29,627 bases of DNA from JAVDCA01 sp035764045 (GTDB lineage: Bacteria; Pseudomonadota; Alphaproteobacteria; Rhizobiales; Xanthobacteraceae), in assembly GCA_035764045.1 (NCBI GenBank), contig DASTZX010000179.1, positions 1-29,627 of the forward strand, written 5' to 3'. Both the position numbers and the translations under genes were made by a program. The notes below the pieces were generated by a model. The model searched no databases, was not told the origin of the DNA, and saw only the letters and a program-made list of their open reading frames with translations. Positions 15,756-24,281 of the stretch are shown here, piece after piece. The stretch's first letter is position 1; every line of letters begins with the position of its first letter.

Positions 15756-16102
15756 GGGGTCGCTCCTTGAATCGCCCGGAATGCATTCGGGACCGACCCC
15801 GGCATAGGCGGAAGGGCTGAGGAGCGTAACGAAGGGAAGCGGAGCGAAATCCGAAATTGCGCTGAAATTTGGCGCCGGTTGGCGCAGACAGCCGCAGCTA
15901 CGGTATTTCGCTACCGCGCGTCAGCGTTGCCTGCGCGGCGGCGACGCCTCCCGCCGATTTGCCAGCAACCATGGGCGTTCGCCTCCACCCGCAAGTTTCG
16001 TCGGTTGCTCCGTGTTTTTTCGGAGTTTATTCGTTACGGCGAGCGTGGGCCGTGATGACGTGTGGGCGCCGATGCGCCTCTGAACAACCGCAGGAGCCAG
16101 CC
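15756..16102. other. Divergent intergenic region (cupin-P460 operon / YHS gene)
   Basis: These 347 bases lie between divergent genes and must carry both promoters. Visible structure is slight: a GAATGCATTC palindrome near 15779-15788 close to the cupin start, and a weak hairpin CTCCG-N8-CGGAG with a T-rich loop (16008-16025). No coding frame or recognised operator was found. Confidence 0.35.
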
Positions 16103-16555
16103 ATGAACACGCGCCTGAGCCGTCGAGCCGCCGTCGGTCTCATCACGATGATGGCAGCCTCTCCGCTGCTCGCGTCATCCCTCCGCGCGCAGGATGTCCT
16201 TGCCATCAAGGGTTACGACCCGGTGGGCTACTTCACGGACGGACATCCTGTGACCGGTCGCCCCGAGTTCGAATACGTCTGGGATGATCATGTCTATCGC
16301 TTCGCCAGCGCGGAGCACCGCGACATGTTCAGGGCCGATCCGGTCCACTACGCGCCGCAGTTCGGAAATTTCTGCGCAATGGCGCTGGCCAAGGGGGAAG
16401 TGGTGGTTGCCAATCCCGAGAACTGGCTGATCAGCGACGGCAAGCTGTATGTTTTCGGCAGCCCGGCGCCGGCCGGTCCCGTCCTCTTCCAAAAGGACCT
16501 TCCCGGGAATATCAAGAAGGCGAACCAGAACCGGCCGATCCTGCCCAAAAGGTAG
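16103..16555 (+). CDS. Tat-exported YHS-domain protein
   Basis: This 150-residue protein starts MNTRLSRRAAVGLITMMAAS, a twin-arginine-like signal ending near LRA-Q30. It is followed by a YHS domain: AIKGYDPVGYFTDGHPVTG, FEYVWDDHVYRFASAEHRDM and FRADPVHYAPQFGNFCAMAL. YHS domains are short metal- or heme-associated modules; exported single-domain versions are widespread in Proteobacteria and have no settled function. One Cys (91) and several His residues could bind metal. AGGAG seven bases before the ATG supports the start. It converges on the CadC-like regulator with only three bases between stops. Confidence 0.87.
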   Translation: MNTRLSRRAAVGLITMMAASPLLASSLRAQDVLAIKGYDPVGYFTDGHPVTGRPEFEYVWDDHVYRFASAEHRDMFRADPVHYAPQFGNFCAMALAKGEVVVANPENWLISDGKLYVFGSPAPAGPVLFQKDLPGNIKKANQNRPILPKR

Positions 16556-16558
16556 CGA

Positions 16559-18367
16559 TCAAGGATCGGAGCGCTGGCCGGCTTCTTCGGGATAGAGACC
16601 GGCCTTTCGCATGCCCTCGCGCAGATGGGCGAGGTCCTCCGTTTTGAGGAACTTGCTGCCAAAATCGCGGGCATCGAAGGTGGGATCGAGCCGGCGAATC
16701 ATGGTGACCGCCTGAGCGACATCGCTTGATTTGTTCTGCTCCGCATAGGCGGCGGCGAGTACGACACGACTGAAATTCGCGCCTTCAGTCCGCTGCAGAT
16801 TAAGCCCTGCCTGCTCGACTGCCGCGTCATAGCGGCCCTTCAGGTAATAGGCGAGGCTCAGCGCGAACCGGTCCATTGCAATGAGCTCGGGATCGATGCG
16901 CAGCGCTGTTTCGAGATCCCCGATCGCCGCGTCCGTTTCACCGAGCCACATCCGAATGTTGCCGCGCCCTGCCAGCGCGTGAGCATCGTTGGGATTGAGC
17001 TCTATGGCCCGGTCCATCTCGACCCGAGCCTGCTCGTAGCGCTGGTGGAAGATGTGAATGCGGCCCAGAATAATGTGAGCCCGTACGTCGGAATCATCCA
17101 ATGCCAATGCCTTGTTGGCCATGTCCTCGGCGCGGCCGACGGCCTCGGAGGGCGATTCGGCCCAGCCCATCGACGTCGAGGTGAAATACGTTTCCGCAAG
17201 CGCCGCATATGCTCCCGCATAGTCCGGATCGATCTCGATCGCGCGGCGCAGCAGCGAACGCGCCTCGACCAATCCGCCGCGAGTCGGCCGTTGCAAGGCC
17301 GGTCTCGCGCGAAGCACATAATCGTAAGCCGCGAGGTTTGCCCCGGGTTTGGCGAGCACCCGCCGGCGTTCGACCTCGGTCACACGAATCGCGAGCGCTC
17401 CTGCGACCTGCGCTGTAATCTTGTCCTGCAGGACGAAAAGACCCGAATACGGCTCATCGAAGCGGGCCGACCACAGCACGCGACCGTCGGAATCGACGAG
17501 CTGCGCCGTCACTCGCACCCGATCGTCCGTTTGCAACAGGCTACCTTCGACCTGATACCGGACTCCAAGCCGGCGGGCGATTTCACCCGGACTGGCGGAC
17601 GCCGGCCTGTAACTTGAAACGGCATTCCAGGACATCACCGTCAGCTCGGGAAATCGCCCCAGCGCGGTGATGAGGTCCTGGGTCAAGCCTTCGGCGAAGT
17701 AATCTCGCGTCCCGTCGCCGCCTTGATTCAGGAAGGGGAGAATTGCGATCGCGGGTCTTGCGGTCGCGTCCGGCACCCGCGTCCCGAATTGGAAACCTGC
17801 AGCAATCTCCGACCGCCATGCATTTGGAGCGGCGGACCACACGAAGTAGGCGGCGAGGAGTACGACGAGAGCGGAGCCGGCGAGTACCCCGATGCTCCAT
17901 CGCGACCGTCTGGCCGTGGACGGCACGCCGGATACCGGCTCCGGACCCTCCGGCGGCGGGAGCGACGCGTCGGCACTCGCGGGCCCCGCTCGTTCATCCC
18001 GTCCTGAATCGGCGGCCGTGCTCACATCGGTGACGGCAGCTTCAAAGCGATAGCCCCGTCGCGGGACCGTCCTGATCAAGCGTGCGCCTTCATCACCGAT
18101 CGCGCGCCGAAGCTCACTGATGCTCTGCACCAACGTGTCGTCGGTCACGGCGACATTTGCCCAGGCTGCAGCGAACAGCTCTTCCTTCGAGACCAACCGC
18201 CCGCAGTTCTCGACAAGATAGCGCAGCACTGCGAACGTTTTCGGCCGCAGAACCACTTCGTTCTTATCGGCGAGCAGGCAGCCCCGGTCCAGATCGAGCA
18301 CGTAACGATCGAAACGAAGCCGTTTCGGTCCAGCGCCTCCTCGGACCCGTGCGTCGCTAGCACTCAT
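16559..18367 (-). CDS. CadC-like membrane transcriptional regulator with TPR repeats
   Basis: This 602-residue protein has an OmpR/PhoB-type winged helix at about 16-112 (LRFDRYVLDLDRGCLL, RPKTFAVLRYLVEN, SISELRRAIGDEG and IRTVPRRGYRF), a Pro-rich linker, one membrane span at about 157-177, then a TolB/FlgO-like alpha-beta domain (205-310; AIAILPFLNQGGDGTRDYFA, GVRYQVEGSLLQ) and TPR-like helical repeats from about 345 to the end. The layout places DNA binding in the cytoplasm and a sensor in the periplasm, as in CadC and ToxR; here the periplasmic part is the family common in Hyphomicrobiales. No receiver domain is present, so activation is probably direct. Its targets are unknown. Confidence 0.9.
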   Translation of the reverse strand: MSASDARVRGGAGPKRLRFDRYVLDLDRGCLLADKNEVVLRPKTFAVLRYLVENCGRLVSKEELFAAAWANVAVTDDTLVQSISELRRAIGDEGARLIRTVPRRGYRFEAAVTDVSTAADSGRDERAGPASADASLPPPEGPEPVSGVPSTARRSRWSIGVLAGSALVVLLAAYFVWSAAPNAWRSEIAAGFQFGTRVPDATARPAIAILPFLNQGGDGTRDYFAEGLTQDLITALGRFPELTVMSWNAVSSYRPASASPGEIARRLGVRYQVEGSLLQTDDRVRVTAQLVDSDGRVLWSARFDEPYSGLFVLQDKITAQVAGALAIRVTEVERRRVLAKPGANLAAYDYVLRARPALQRPTRGGLVEARSLLRRAIEIDPDYAGAYAALAETYFTSTSMGWAESPSEAVGRAEDMANKALALDDSDVRAHIILGRIHIFHQRYEQARVEMDRAIELNPNDAHALAGRGNIRMWLGETDAAIGDLETALRIDPELIAMDRFALSLAYYLKGRYDAAVEQAGLNLQRTEGANFSRVVLAAAYAEQNKSSDVAQAVTMIRRLDPTFDARDFGSKFLKTEDLAHLREGMRKAGLYPEEAGQRSDP

Positions 18368-18481
18368 GGCTTTCGTTGGTATCCAAAGCGGCGTCGGAGC
18401 AACGACAAACAGGCCTGCATACTAGATCGGCGCTTGCCAGTTTTCCATGCTCGCGAGCTGGTGGCGCGATCGACGTTGGTG

Positions 18482-18943
18482 CTATGGCCGCGGCTCGTCG
18501 TACACGGCGACCCGGTGGCGGAAGACAAGCTCGCCGCCTTTCCATCCCGTAAACAGGATGATGCCGATCACGACGAACGAGATGATCAGCCCGACGGGCA
18601 GCACTGCCGCGCTTCCGTTCTCGAACCGCCAGAAGAAATTGAAAATCGACAGCAGAACAGCAAGGACGTTGCCGATGGCGTGCTGCCAGGCATCGCCTAA
18701 ATTCCTGATCCTTGCGTCCCCTATGAAGTCGATGAGTCCCGCAGTAGCGGCCAGCGCGGCCGCGATGATTGCGGCACCCAGAAGCCACAGCGCGGCGGTG
18801 GCCCACATTTCCGACCCGGTCGACCAGAACCCGATATCCGCGATCCAGGTTGCGACCCAGAAGCCGATCGGCAGAGTGATCAGCATCGGATGCAGCGGAT
18901 GCCCCATGAGATTTGCCGAGCTCACCGGATTGCGTGTCGCCAT
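18482..18943 (-). CDS. DUF2231 membrane protein
   Basis: This 153-residue protein has four membrane spans and the family N-terminus NLMGHPLHPMLITLPIGFWV, where HPLHP is the conserved motif. Spans cover about 18-38, 48-70, 88-105 and 115-135. RNLGDAWQHAIGN and NFFWRFENGS are loops. DUF2231 proteins are inner-membrane proteins of unknown function that often occur with cytochromes or stress genes. It is divergent from a small membrane protein at 19213 across 269 bases that contain an EcfG-like promoter pointing toward it. Confidence 0.87.
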   Translation of the reverse strand: MATRNPVSSANLMGHPLHPMLITLPIGFWVATWIADIGFWSTGSEMWATAALWLLGAAIIAAALAATAGLIDFIGDARIRNLGDAWQHAIGNVLAVLLSIFNFFWRFENGSAAVLPVGLIISFVVIGIILFTGWKGGELVFRHRVAVYDEPRP

Positions 18944-19048
18944 TGCGCGTCTCCTCTGAGGCCGCCGGGATTATTTGCGACCCGGACGTGACCAGGTCGG
19001 CGTCTCGCCGCGATGCAAAATCGTTGTGCGGACTGCGGCCGAGTCTCG

Positions 19049-19074
19049 AACCAGGGGCATCCTGGTGCCGTTCC
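19049..19074 (-). promoter_or_regulatory. EcfG-like (general stress sigma) promoter candidate
   Basis: On the minus strand GGAAC (19074-19070) is followed after 17 bases by GGTT (19052-19049), close to the alphaproteobacterial EcfG consensus of GGAAC, a 16-17 base spacer, then CGTT. It points toward the DUF2231 gene about 100 bases away. A small inverted repeat (CCAGG-GGCAT-CCTGG) lies within the spacer. No EcfG, PhyR or NepR gene is in the window, so this is a motif match only. Confidence 0.3.
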
Positions 19075-19212
19075 GGGCCGTCCCAACCCGAGGCATCATT
19101 TTTTCGTGAAACTTGCTGGAATTTGCGGGTTCCCCAAGCTGACGGGCCGTCGGCGACACGTTTTCTGTGTGCGGTTGCTGCGACGCCCGTCGGACCGCGA
19201 GGAAATAGTAAC

Positions 19213-19455
19213 ATGCAAGAGGTTCTTCGCTGGTGCGCCTCGTTACTGACGATCCTGCCGGGAATTGTGATTGCCGCGCGGGTCCGACCGATATGGACAG
19301 GCTGGGCATTCGTAGCGCTCACCGCGGGCGCGATCGTTTGGATCGCCGTCGCTTCCGTGGCGCAGGACTACGCGTTGCTGGCCCAGAACATCGCCATCAC
19401 GGTCATCAACTGCCTCGGCATCTATCGGTGGCTGATCTGGAAAGGAAACGCGTGA
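19213..19455 (+). CDS. Small hypothetical membrane protein (80 aa)
   Basis: This 80-residue protein begins MQEVLRWCASLLTILPGIVI and has two or three hydrophobic segments: about 8-22, 29-50 (WTGWAFVALTAGAIVWIAVA) and 55-72. It ends with AITVINCLGIYRWLIWKGNA, a pattern seen in small Hyphomicrobiales membrane proteins of unknown role. GAGGAAA lies upstream at good spacing. Third codon positions are mostly G/C. It is convergent with the methyltransferase gene. No function is proposed. Confidence 0.7.
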   Translation: MQEVLRWCASLLTILPGIVIAARVRPIWTGWAFVALTAGAIVWIAVASVAQDYALLAQNIAITVINCLGIYRWLIWKGNA

Positions 19456-19482
19456 TCGGATCCATTTCGTCCTGTGGCAGTG

Positions 19483-20232
19483 TCAGTCGTGGCGAAACTC
19501 CATTGCGAAAGCACCGAGTGCCGCGCCAGTGAGCGAGCTTCGCGGACCGAACAGCCCAATCGTGGGCACCCTGGCGAAAAGGGGACTCAGGGCTGGCCAT
19601 GGCGCGTACGGAAGCGCTCGAATACGGACGAGGGCGAGACCGTGTTGCCGGGCGAGCGCAGCGAGGCTCCGCGGCGACAAGTGGTGTGCCGGGGGCACTT
19701 CCCGCCCGAAACGGGAAAGACGCTTGAGAAGGAAAATCGGGCTCCAAGGATGTGGCGATATGACGACGAGTCTGCCACCAGGACGCATCACGCGTTTGAC
19801 GGCCGTCATCGCGAGATCCTGGTTCGGGAGATGGTCGAGAGCCCCGATGAGCATCACGAGCTCGAACCGTTCGTCGCTCTCGCTGCAAAATTGCGCCGCA
19901 TCGGCGACGCGGAACCGGAGGCGGTCATCGTCCACGTCGCGCCGGGCACGCTCGATCATCGCTGCGCTGATGTCCATTCCGACGCCAGCTTCGATGACCG
20001 GCAGCAGCTGAAACAGCACCTGCCCGGTTCCGCATCCAAGATCGAGAACGCGCGGGCGGACCAGGGCGCGGCATACGCTTCGGAGATAGCGGACCCGTGC
20101 AGCGAATTCGGCCGCTCGCGCCGAAGCGGGGCCATGCTTTGCATCCCATGATGCGGCCACCAGGTCGAATTGCCGACCCAGTTCGAGCGGTCGATCGCGA
20201 TCCGCAACGTGGCGCGCGAGGTTCTCGGTCAT
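19483..20232 (-). CDS. Class I SAM-dependent methyltransferase
   Basis: This 249-residue cytosolic protein has a Rossmann-like core. Motif I is VLDLGCGTGQV (62-72), the acidic residue binding the SAM ribose is Asp87 in GVGMDISAAMI, and RVADAAQF and LVMLIGALDHL form motifs II and III. MRPGGRLVVISPH is the typical post-core strand. The C-terminal part (after about 165) is basic and may bind substrate or a membrane. It falls in the broad Methyltransf_11/25 group, so the substrate cannot be named. The ribosome binding site is weak. Confidence 0.85.
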   Translation of the reverse strand: MTENLARHVADRDRPLELGRQFDLVAASWDAKHGPASARAAEFAARVRYLRSVCRALVRPRVLDLGCGTGQVLFQLLPVIEAGVGMDISAAMIERARRDVDDDRLRFRVADAAQFCSESDERFELVMLIGALDHLPNQDLAMTAVKRVMRPGGRLVVISPHPWSPIFLLKRLSRFGREVPPAHHLSPRSLAALARQHGLALVRIRALPYAPWPALSPLFARVPTIGLFGPRSSLTGAALGAFAMEFRHD

Positions 20233-20601
20233 CGGTTGGCCCGGCCGACTCGCCCTCTTTCGGGAAGGGAGAAATCTCAGGGAAAAAATCCAAGCCAGCG
20301 TCGTTGTTCCGAGCTGCGCTCCGGTGAAACCATTTATGTCGATCGACGATGGCCCACCGCATCATGTCGCGGACGGATCATCGGCTTCGCTGCTCGTAAT
20401 CAATGAGGAGAGGCGTCCCCCTCAGCTAAATAGGAAAACACTCATACAAAGGACTGGGCCAAGCCGCCCTCGCGGTGTAGCGCGAGCCCCTGACAAAAAA
20501 GTCAGAAAGCCATTCGGAAGTCATCGCGGGTTTTGGCTCGCGATCGCTCCATGATAGGTTTCCGTCCTGCTCGCTCTTCGGCCTGGACATGGGAGGGGGA
20601 C
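20233..20601. other. Divergent intergenic region upstream of the TAXI receptor
   Basis: These 369 bases separate the methyltransferase and TAXI receptor genes. Two adjacent inverted repeats lie about 100 bases before the TAXI start: CTCGCG-GTGTAG-CGCGAG (20469-20486) and CTGAC-AAAAAA-GTCAG (20490-20505). If transcribed they would form two small hairpins in the leader; they could equally be an operator. ATGATAGG at 20551-20558 recurs upstream of the monooxygenase gene (25513-25520). No protein-like frame is present. Confidence 0.35.
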
Positions 20602-21711
20602 ATGCAGAGGATCTCGCTTGCAGTCCTGACGCTGGCTTTGTCCATCCTGTTCGGCGGACCTGGCGCTTCGGAAACACGTGAGCAAATACGCGGGCGCGTG
20701 AACGACAACGTCCTCTTCCTCATGGGCGGTCAGCCCGGCGCCACCTTCAACCAGCTTGCCAATGACATCGCCGCGGTGATCGGAAGCGGCAATGATTTGC
20801 GCGTGCTCTCCGTGGATGGCGGCGCTGCGGTGGAGAATATCGAGGACGTCGTCTACTTGCGAAGCATCGATATGGCGCTCACGACCCAGGAGGCAATGGA
20901 CTACTTGAAGTCGACGGGCGAGCTCGGGCCTCACCTGGAGAATCAACTTACCTACATCGCTCCTCTTTTCGTCAACCCGCTGCACATCTTGGCGCGAGGG
21001 GGCGCCAAGAGCATCAGGGATCTCAGCGGAAAGAGGGTCAACTTCAACAACAAAGGCAGCGCAACGGCGCAGTTCGTGCCGAATGTCTTCAAAGTGCTGG
21101 GTATCGACGTGCAGCCGTTCTTCATGTCGCAGGCCGACGCGTTGGCGAAAATGCGCAGTGGCGACCTCGATGCAACCATATGTTCCTGTCCGGCCCCGGT
21201 CCCGGCGTATGCCGCGGCCAGGCCGGAATGGGGCTTCCGCTTTGTCAGTGTGCCGTACGAGGGGCCGCTTCGCACGAGCTATCAGCGAGGCATCGTTCGA
21301 AACGAGGATTATCCTGCGCTGGTCGCCAACGGCGAACCGGTCGATACGATTGCCGCAAGTACCGTGTTGGTTTCATACAAGTGGCAGAAAGGAACACAGC
21401 GATATGACCGCATGGCGAAGTTCGTGGACGAATTCTTTTCCAAGATCTACGAATTCCACAAGCCACCGCGCAGTCCTCTATGGAAATCCGTGAACGTGGC
21501 CGCGACCATTCCGGGCTGGAGCCGTTTCCCGGCCGCCGAGGAGTGGCTCGCAAGTTGGCGAGCGGGCCGCGCCAAGGGGCAGGAAACCGATTTCAAGCGC
21601 TTCGTGAGCGAGACGGCACCAAATGTCTCATCCACGCAGACTGACCAGCTATTCCGCGAATTCCAAATCTGGCTCACCAAGCGTAAGTGCGCTCTGTGTT
21701 CGCAAAACTGA
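20602..21711 (+). CDS. TAXI-family TRAP transporter solute-binding protein (orphan)
   Basis: This 369-residue exported protein has a signal peptide (about 1-23, LAVLTLALSILFGGPGAS). The mature part has the TAXI/NMT1_3 binding fold: LFLMGGQPGATFNQLANDIA, the SVDGGAAVENIEDV region, SIDMALTTQEAMDYL, LSGKRVNFNNKGSATAQFV and AKMRSGDLDATICSCPAP. TAXI receptors capture small organic anions or amino acids for a fused DctQM permease; no permease gene is adjacent, so it may use a distant one or act alone. GGAGGGGG immediately upstream supports the ATG at 20602. The C-terminus ends CALCSQN, with two Cys close together. It is convergent with the OCD-family gene. Confidence 0.87.
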   Translation: MQRISLAVLTLALSILFGGPGASETREQIRGRVNDNVLFLMGGQPGATFNQLANDIAAVIGSGNDLRVLSVDGGAAVENIEDVVYLRSIDMALTTQEAMDYLKSTGELGPHLENQLTYIAPLFVNPLHILARGGAKSIRDLSGKRVNFNNKGSATAQFVPNVFKVLGIDVQPFFMSQADALAKMRSGDLDATICSCPAPVPAYAAARPEWGFRFVSVPYEGPLRTSYQRGIVRNEDYPALVANGEPVDTIAASTVLVSYKWQKGTQRYDRMAKFVDEFFSKIYEFHKPPRSPLWKSVNVAATIPGWSRFPAAEEWLASWRAGRAKGQETDFKRFVSETAPNVSSTQTDQLFREFQIWLTKRKCALCSQN

Positions 21712-21798
21712 CCGAGCGCTCGCCCGCGATCAGCGACCCGAGCCTCACGGAAGTGCCGGCGGCAAGCGCCGGGCGGGCCGATCAGCGACACCATCGCC

Positions 21799-22842
21799 CT
21801 AGATTTCGATGCCCCGTCCGCAGGCCGCCGCTTTCTCGTGGGCCAGCTTGGCGAGAGCCATGAAGCCCACGCCCTGGTCGGAATTCTGCTTGAACACCGT
21901 GATCTCGCCGGACGACAGGCGACCCGGCACTTTTCCGGTGACCAGCTCGCCGAGGTCGCCGATCTTGTCCCACGAGATGATTCCTTTCTCGACGGGCTCG
22001 AATAGATCGGCTTGTTCGTCCATGATGGCCTGTTGCTTCAGGGTTGCGATCACGCGGTCAGCGCGCGCTATGACAGCATCGTCGAATTCGCGGCGCGGCC
22101 GCGCCACCGAGCCCTGTTGAAGCACGCCCTTGTTGCTGGCCACGATGGAGGTGACGTGCTGGCCGGCGGAAAGCCAATCACCGAACAACACCGGAACATT
22201 GCTGCCAGTCGCGAGGCAGATGAGGTCGACCTCTCGGGCGGCCTCGTCCGGCGAAGCGACGGGCGTCAGGCGGGCACGGACCTGCGGCTGCATTCTCTCG
22301 ACGAACGCCATTCGGTTTTCAGCGCTGCGGCTGTAGACGCGCACCTCGTCGATGGAGGGGCGGATGGTGCACATGGTCACGAGATGCCGGCGGGCTTGGC
22401 GGCCGGTCCCGTACAGGCCGAGTTTCCGGCAGTCGGGGCGGGCCAGTATATCGGTGCCGACCGCGCCCGTGATCGCCGTCTCCGTGCCGAACCAGTCCTC
22501 CGGCGGCTCGTCGAAAAGCGGCAATGAGCCGACGATGATCGTCTTCAGTTCCGCCGTCTCGCTGTCGTATGCCACATAGACGCGCTTTCCGGCTTTTTCG
22601 TATTGCTGGGCGCCGCCTTGGAACGTGAAGCGCTCCACGTGGATGAACGTGCCCGCGACTTGCAGCCGATGGCAGCCGCCCGGGTGGACGCTGACGCGAC
22701 GGTCCTCATGCTGGATGCGAATGCGGGGGGCGGAATAGGCAGGCTTTTCGCCCTGGTCTCGGAAGCCATCGCGGACGGCGGCGATCGCCTCCGGGATCGA
22801 GAACAGCCCCTTCAGTTCATCCGCCTTGATCAAGAGCGCCAT
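21799..22842 (-). CDS. Ornithine cyclodeaminase / mu-crystallin family protein
   Basis: This 347-residue cytosolic protein has the two-domain OCD/mu-crystallin layout. The substrate domain comes first (AIAAVRDGFRDQG) and includes ETAITGAVGTDILARPD at 121-137. An NAD(P)-binding Rossmann fold follows with LGLYGTGRQARRHL (Gly145-x-Gly147-x-Gln149-Ala150) and VRVYSRSAENRMAF. Family members include ornithine cyclodeaminase, ketimine reductases and opine-type dehydrogenases. The substrate-loop Lys typical of true ornithine cyclodeaminases is not obvious, so a ketimine or imine reductase role is more likely. It is convergent with the TAXI receptor, suggesting a possible uptake-metabolism link. Confidence 0.87.
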   Translation of the reverse strand: MALLIKADELKGLFSIPEAIAAVRDGFRDQGEKPAYSAPRIRIQHEDRRVSVHPGGCHRLQVAGTFIHVERFTFQGGAQQYEKAGKRVYVAYDSETAELKTIIVGSLPLFDEPPEDWFGTETAITGAVGTDILARPDCRKLGLYGTGRQARRHLVTMCTIRPSIDEVRVYSRSAENRMAFVERMQPQVRARLTPVASPDEAAREVDLICLATGSNVPVLFGDWLSAGQHVTSIVASNKGVLQQGSVARPRREFDDAVIARADRVIATLKQQAIMDEQADLFEPVEKGIISWDKIGDLGELVTGKVPGRLSSGEITVFKQNSDQGVGFMALAKLAHEKAAACGRGIEI

Positions 22843-22963
22843 TCCATCGCCCCGCTTTCCGATCGACGAGAATTCATCATTCGTTCCCCCTCGCGCGTTG
22901 TCAACGAAGGCCCAGGCGCTCGTTCACGATGAACGCGCGGCGTGCGCCCACCATGCATTTCGC

Positions 22964-23173
22964 GTGCAGCAGTCGATCCCCGGCAACACGTTTCACACGG
23001 CGCGCGTCACCGGAAGCCGCCGCTGGTTCCTCGGCGCCAGCACCGCCTGGCCCGGCGTCACGGCGGCCGACGCCGAGATCGGTGATGTCGAGGCGCTGGC
23101 CGGCCGATATCCGGCGGTGGCCGACGAGCTGCGCGCGATCGCGGCGTCGGTCGTCAGCTTCTCGGAGGAGTGA
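22964..23173 (+). CDS. Short orphan coding segment (69 aa), possibly a truncated gene
   Basis: A frame with strongly G/C third positions encodes a protein-like segment: PGNTFHTARVTGSRRWFLGA, then TAADAEIGDVEALAGRYPAV and ADELRAIAASVVSFSEE. The best start is a GTG at 22964, but no ribosome binding site precedes it, and the frame continues upstream with weaker composition. It could be a small soluble protein or the surviving C-terminus of a larger gene. Its 3' end overlaps the convergent phosphotransferase gene by 20 bases. I do not recognise a family. Confidence 0.4.
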   Translation: MQQSIPGNTFHTARVTGSRRWFLGASTAWPGVTAADAEIGDVEALAGRYPAVADELRAIAASVVSFSEE

Positions 23174-24131
23174 CTGCGGCGAATGGGAAGGCAGTCCTCG
23201 CGATATCGGGAAGACGCGACAGCCCTGCTTCGATCTCGTCGCCAAACCAATCGTGAAAATACGCGAAGGGGTGCAGAAGGGCGATCGCCAAGAACAGGGA
23301 GGAAAGGCGCTCGTCCTCCACGGCCGGAGCAATCCCGGCCTCGTGCAGCAGCCGCCGCTGCAGGTCGGCGCGCCGGCGAAAGATGTCGAGCATCGGTACG
23401 GCGGCATCGAGCTCTGCCGGCGCGTGCATGGCGTCGGCGAGATCGAGCACGCCCGACAGGCGCCAGCGTCCGGATGCCCGTTGCAGCATCACGTGTTCGG
23501 GCGTGAGATCGCCATGAACGAGGACCGGCGGGCCGAGCCGAATGAGCTCGTTCCGCTCGCGCGCGAGCAGTGCCGCGATCCGCTCGGCCCATTCCGCGCT
23601 GTTGCCTCGCGATTGATGGATCTGCACCGCGTCGCGAATCCCACGCTCGAGATAGCGGTCCCATGGTTCGAAATTCCGGTCGAAATCCACGACCTGGATG
23701 CGGTGAAACGCAGCCATGAACCGTCCAAGATCGACAGCGAGCGCCGCAAAATCGGGCTCGGTGAACTCAGTGATGACATGCTGAAGCTGCACGCCGGGAA
23801 CGTGCGCCGAGATGATGTATCGCCAGTCGCCGATCTCGCCAGCCTGCAAGATCGTCGGCACCGGGACGGGCAGCCGTCCTGCGACGGCGCGCGCGACCTC
23901 GAGTTCCGCCGCGGCGGTCGCGGCGACGAACGGCGGCGTCAGCTTGAGCCAGCGATCATCGGCCGTCCGGAAGACCAGGCTCGATCCCTCCATGTGCCGG
24001 GTCAACGGGCCGGGAAGGCCGTGCCGCGCGCGCACGATCCGGGCGAGCGAAAGGCCGAATGTCGGCTCGTCGAAGCGGCGGCCATACTCCGCCTCGGAGA
24101 TGCCGAGAATGTCGTCCATCGGGCCGTCCAT
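23154..24131 (-). CDS. APH-family phosphotransferase (choline/aminoglycoside kinase-like)
   Basis: This 325-residue protein has the APH fold. The N-lobe has WLKLTPPFVAATAAAELEVA with the likely ATP Lys and helix Glu. The C-lobe has the catalytic loop LVHGDLTPEHVML (His206, Asp208), where His213 replaces the usual Asn, a variant found in many APH-like proteins, and GVLDLADAM (Asp230) as the metal site. AFHRIQVVDF and PFAYFHDWFG are typical helices. Substrates across the family include aminoglycosides, homoserine, choline and fructosamine; none can be chosen here. A second ATG at 24119 is equally possible as start. It probably is not a resistance gene, since no resistance context is present. 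Confidence 0.82.
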   Translation of the reverse strand: MDGPMDDILGISEAEYGRRFDEPTFGLSLARIVRARHGLPGPLTRHMEGSSLVFRTADDRWLKLTPPFVAATAAAELEVARAVAGRLPVPVPTILQAGEIGDWRYIISAHVPGVQLQHVITEFTEPDFAALAVDLGRFMAAFHRIQVVDFDRNFEPWDRYLERGIRDAVQIHQSRGNSAEWAERIAALLARERNELIRLGPPVLVHGDLTPEHVMLQRASGRWRLSGVLDLADAMHAPAELDAAVPMLDIFRRRADLQRRLLHEAGIAPAVEDERLSSLFLAIALLHPFAYFHDWFGDEIEAGLSRLPDIARTAFPFAAVTPPRS

Positions 24132-24281
24132 TCTGCCCGATCCTGGATCGCAATTTCAGGCCGCGAACCGGACGCCGCGGCCGCGACCACCCGTTGCCGC
24201 CGGCAGGTCGGTGGTCGAGACTTGGGGTGCGCGCGCGTAGGACACCGACAGGCGTCCGCCGATCAGACCCGGGAACGGACC

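Noticed and set aside
24156..24281. Minus-strand segment with protein-like tail ending GRGRGVRFAA
   Set aside because: No start codon without an intervening stop in the intergenic part, and the rest is antisense to the small secreted protein gene.
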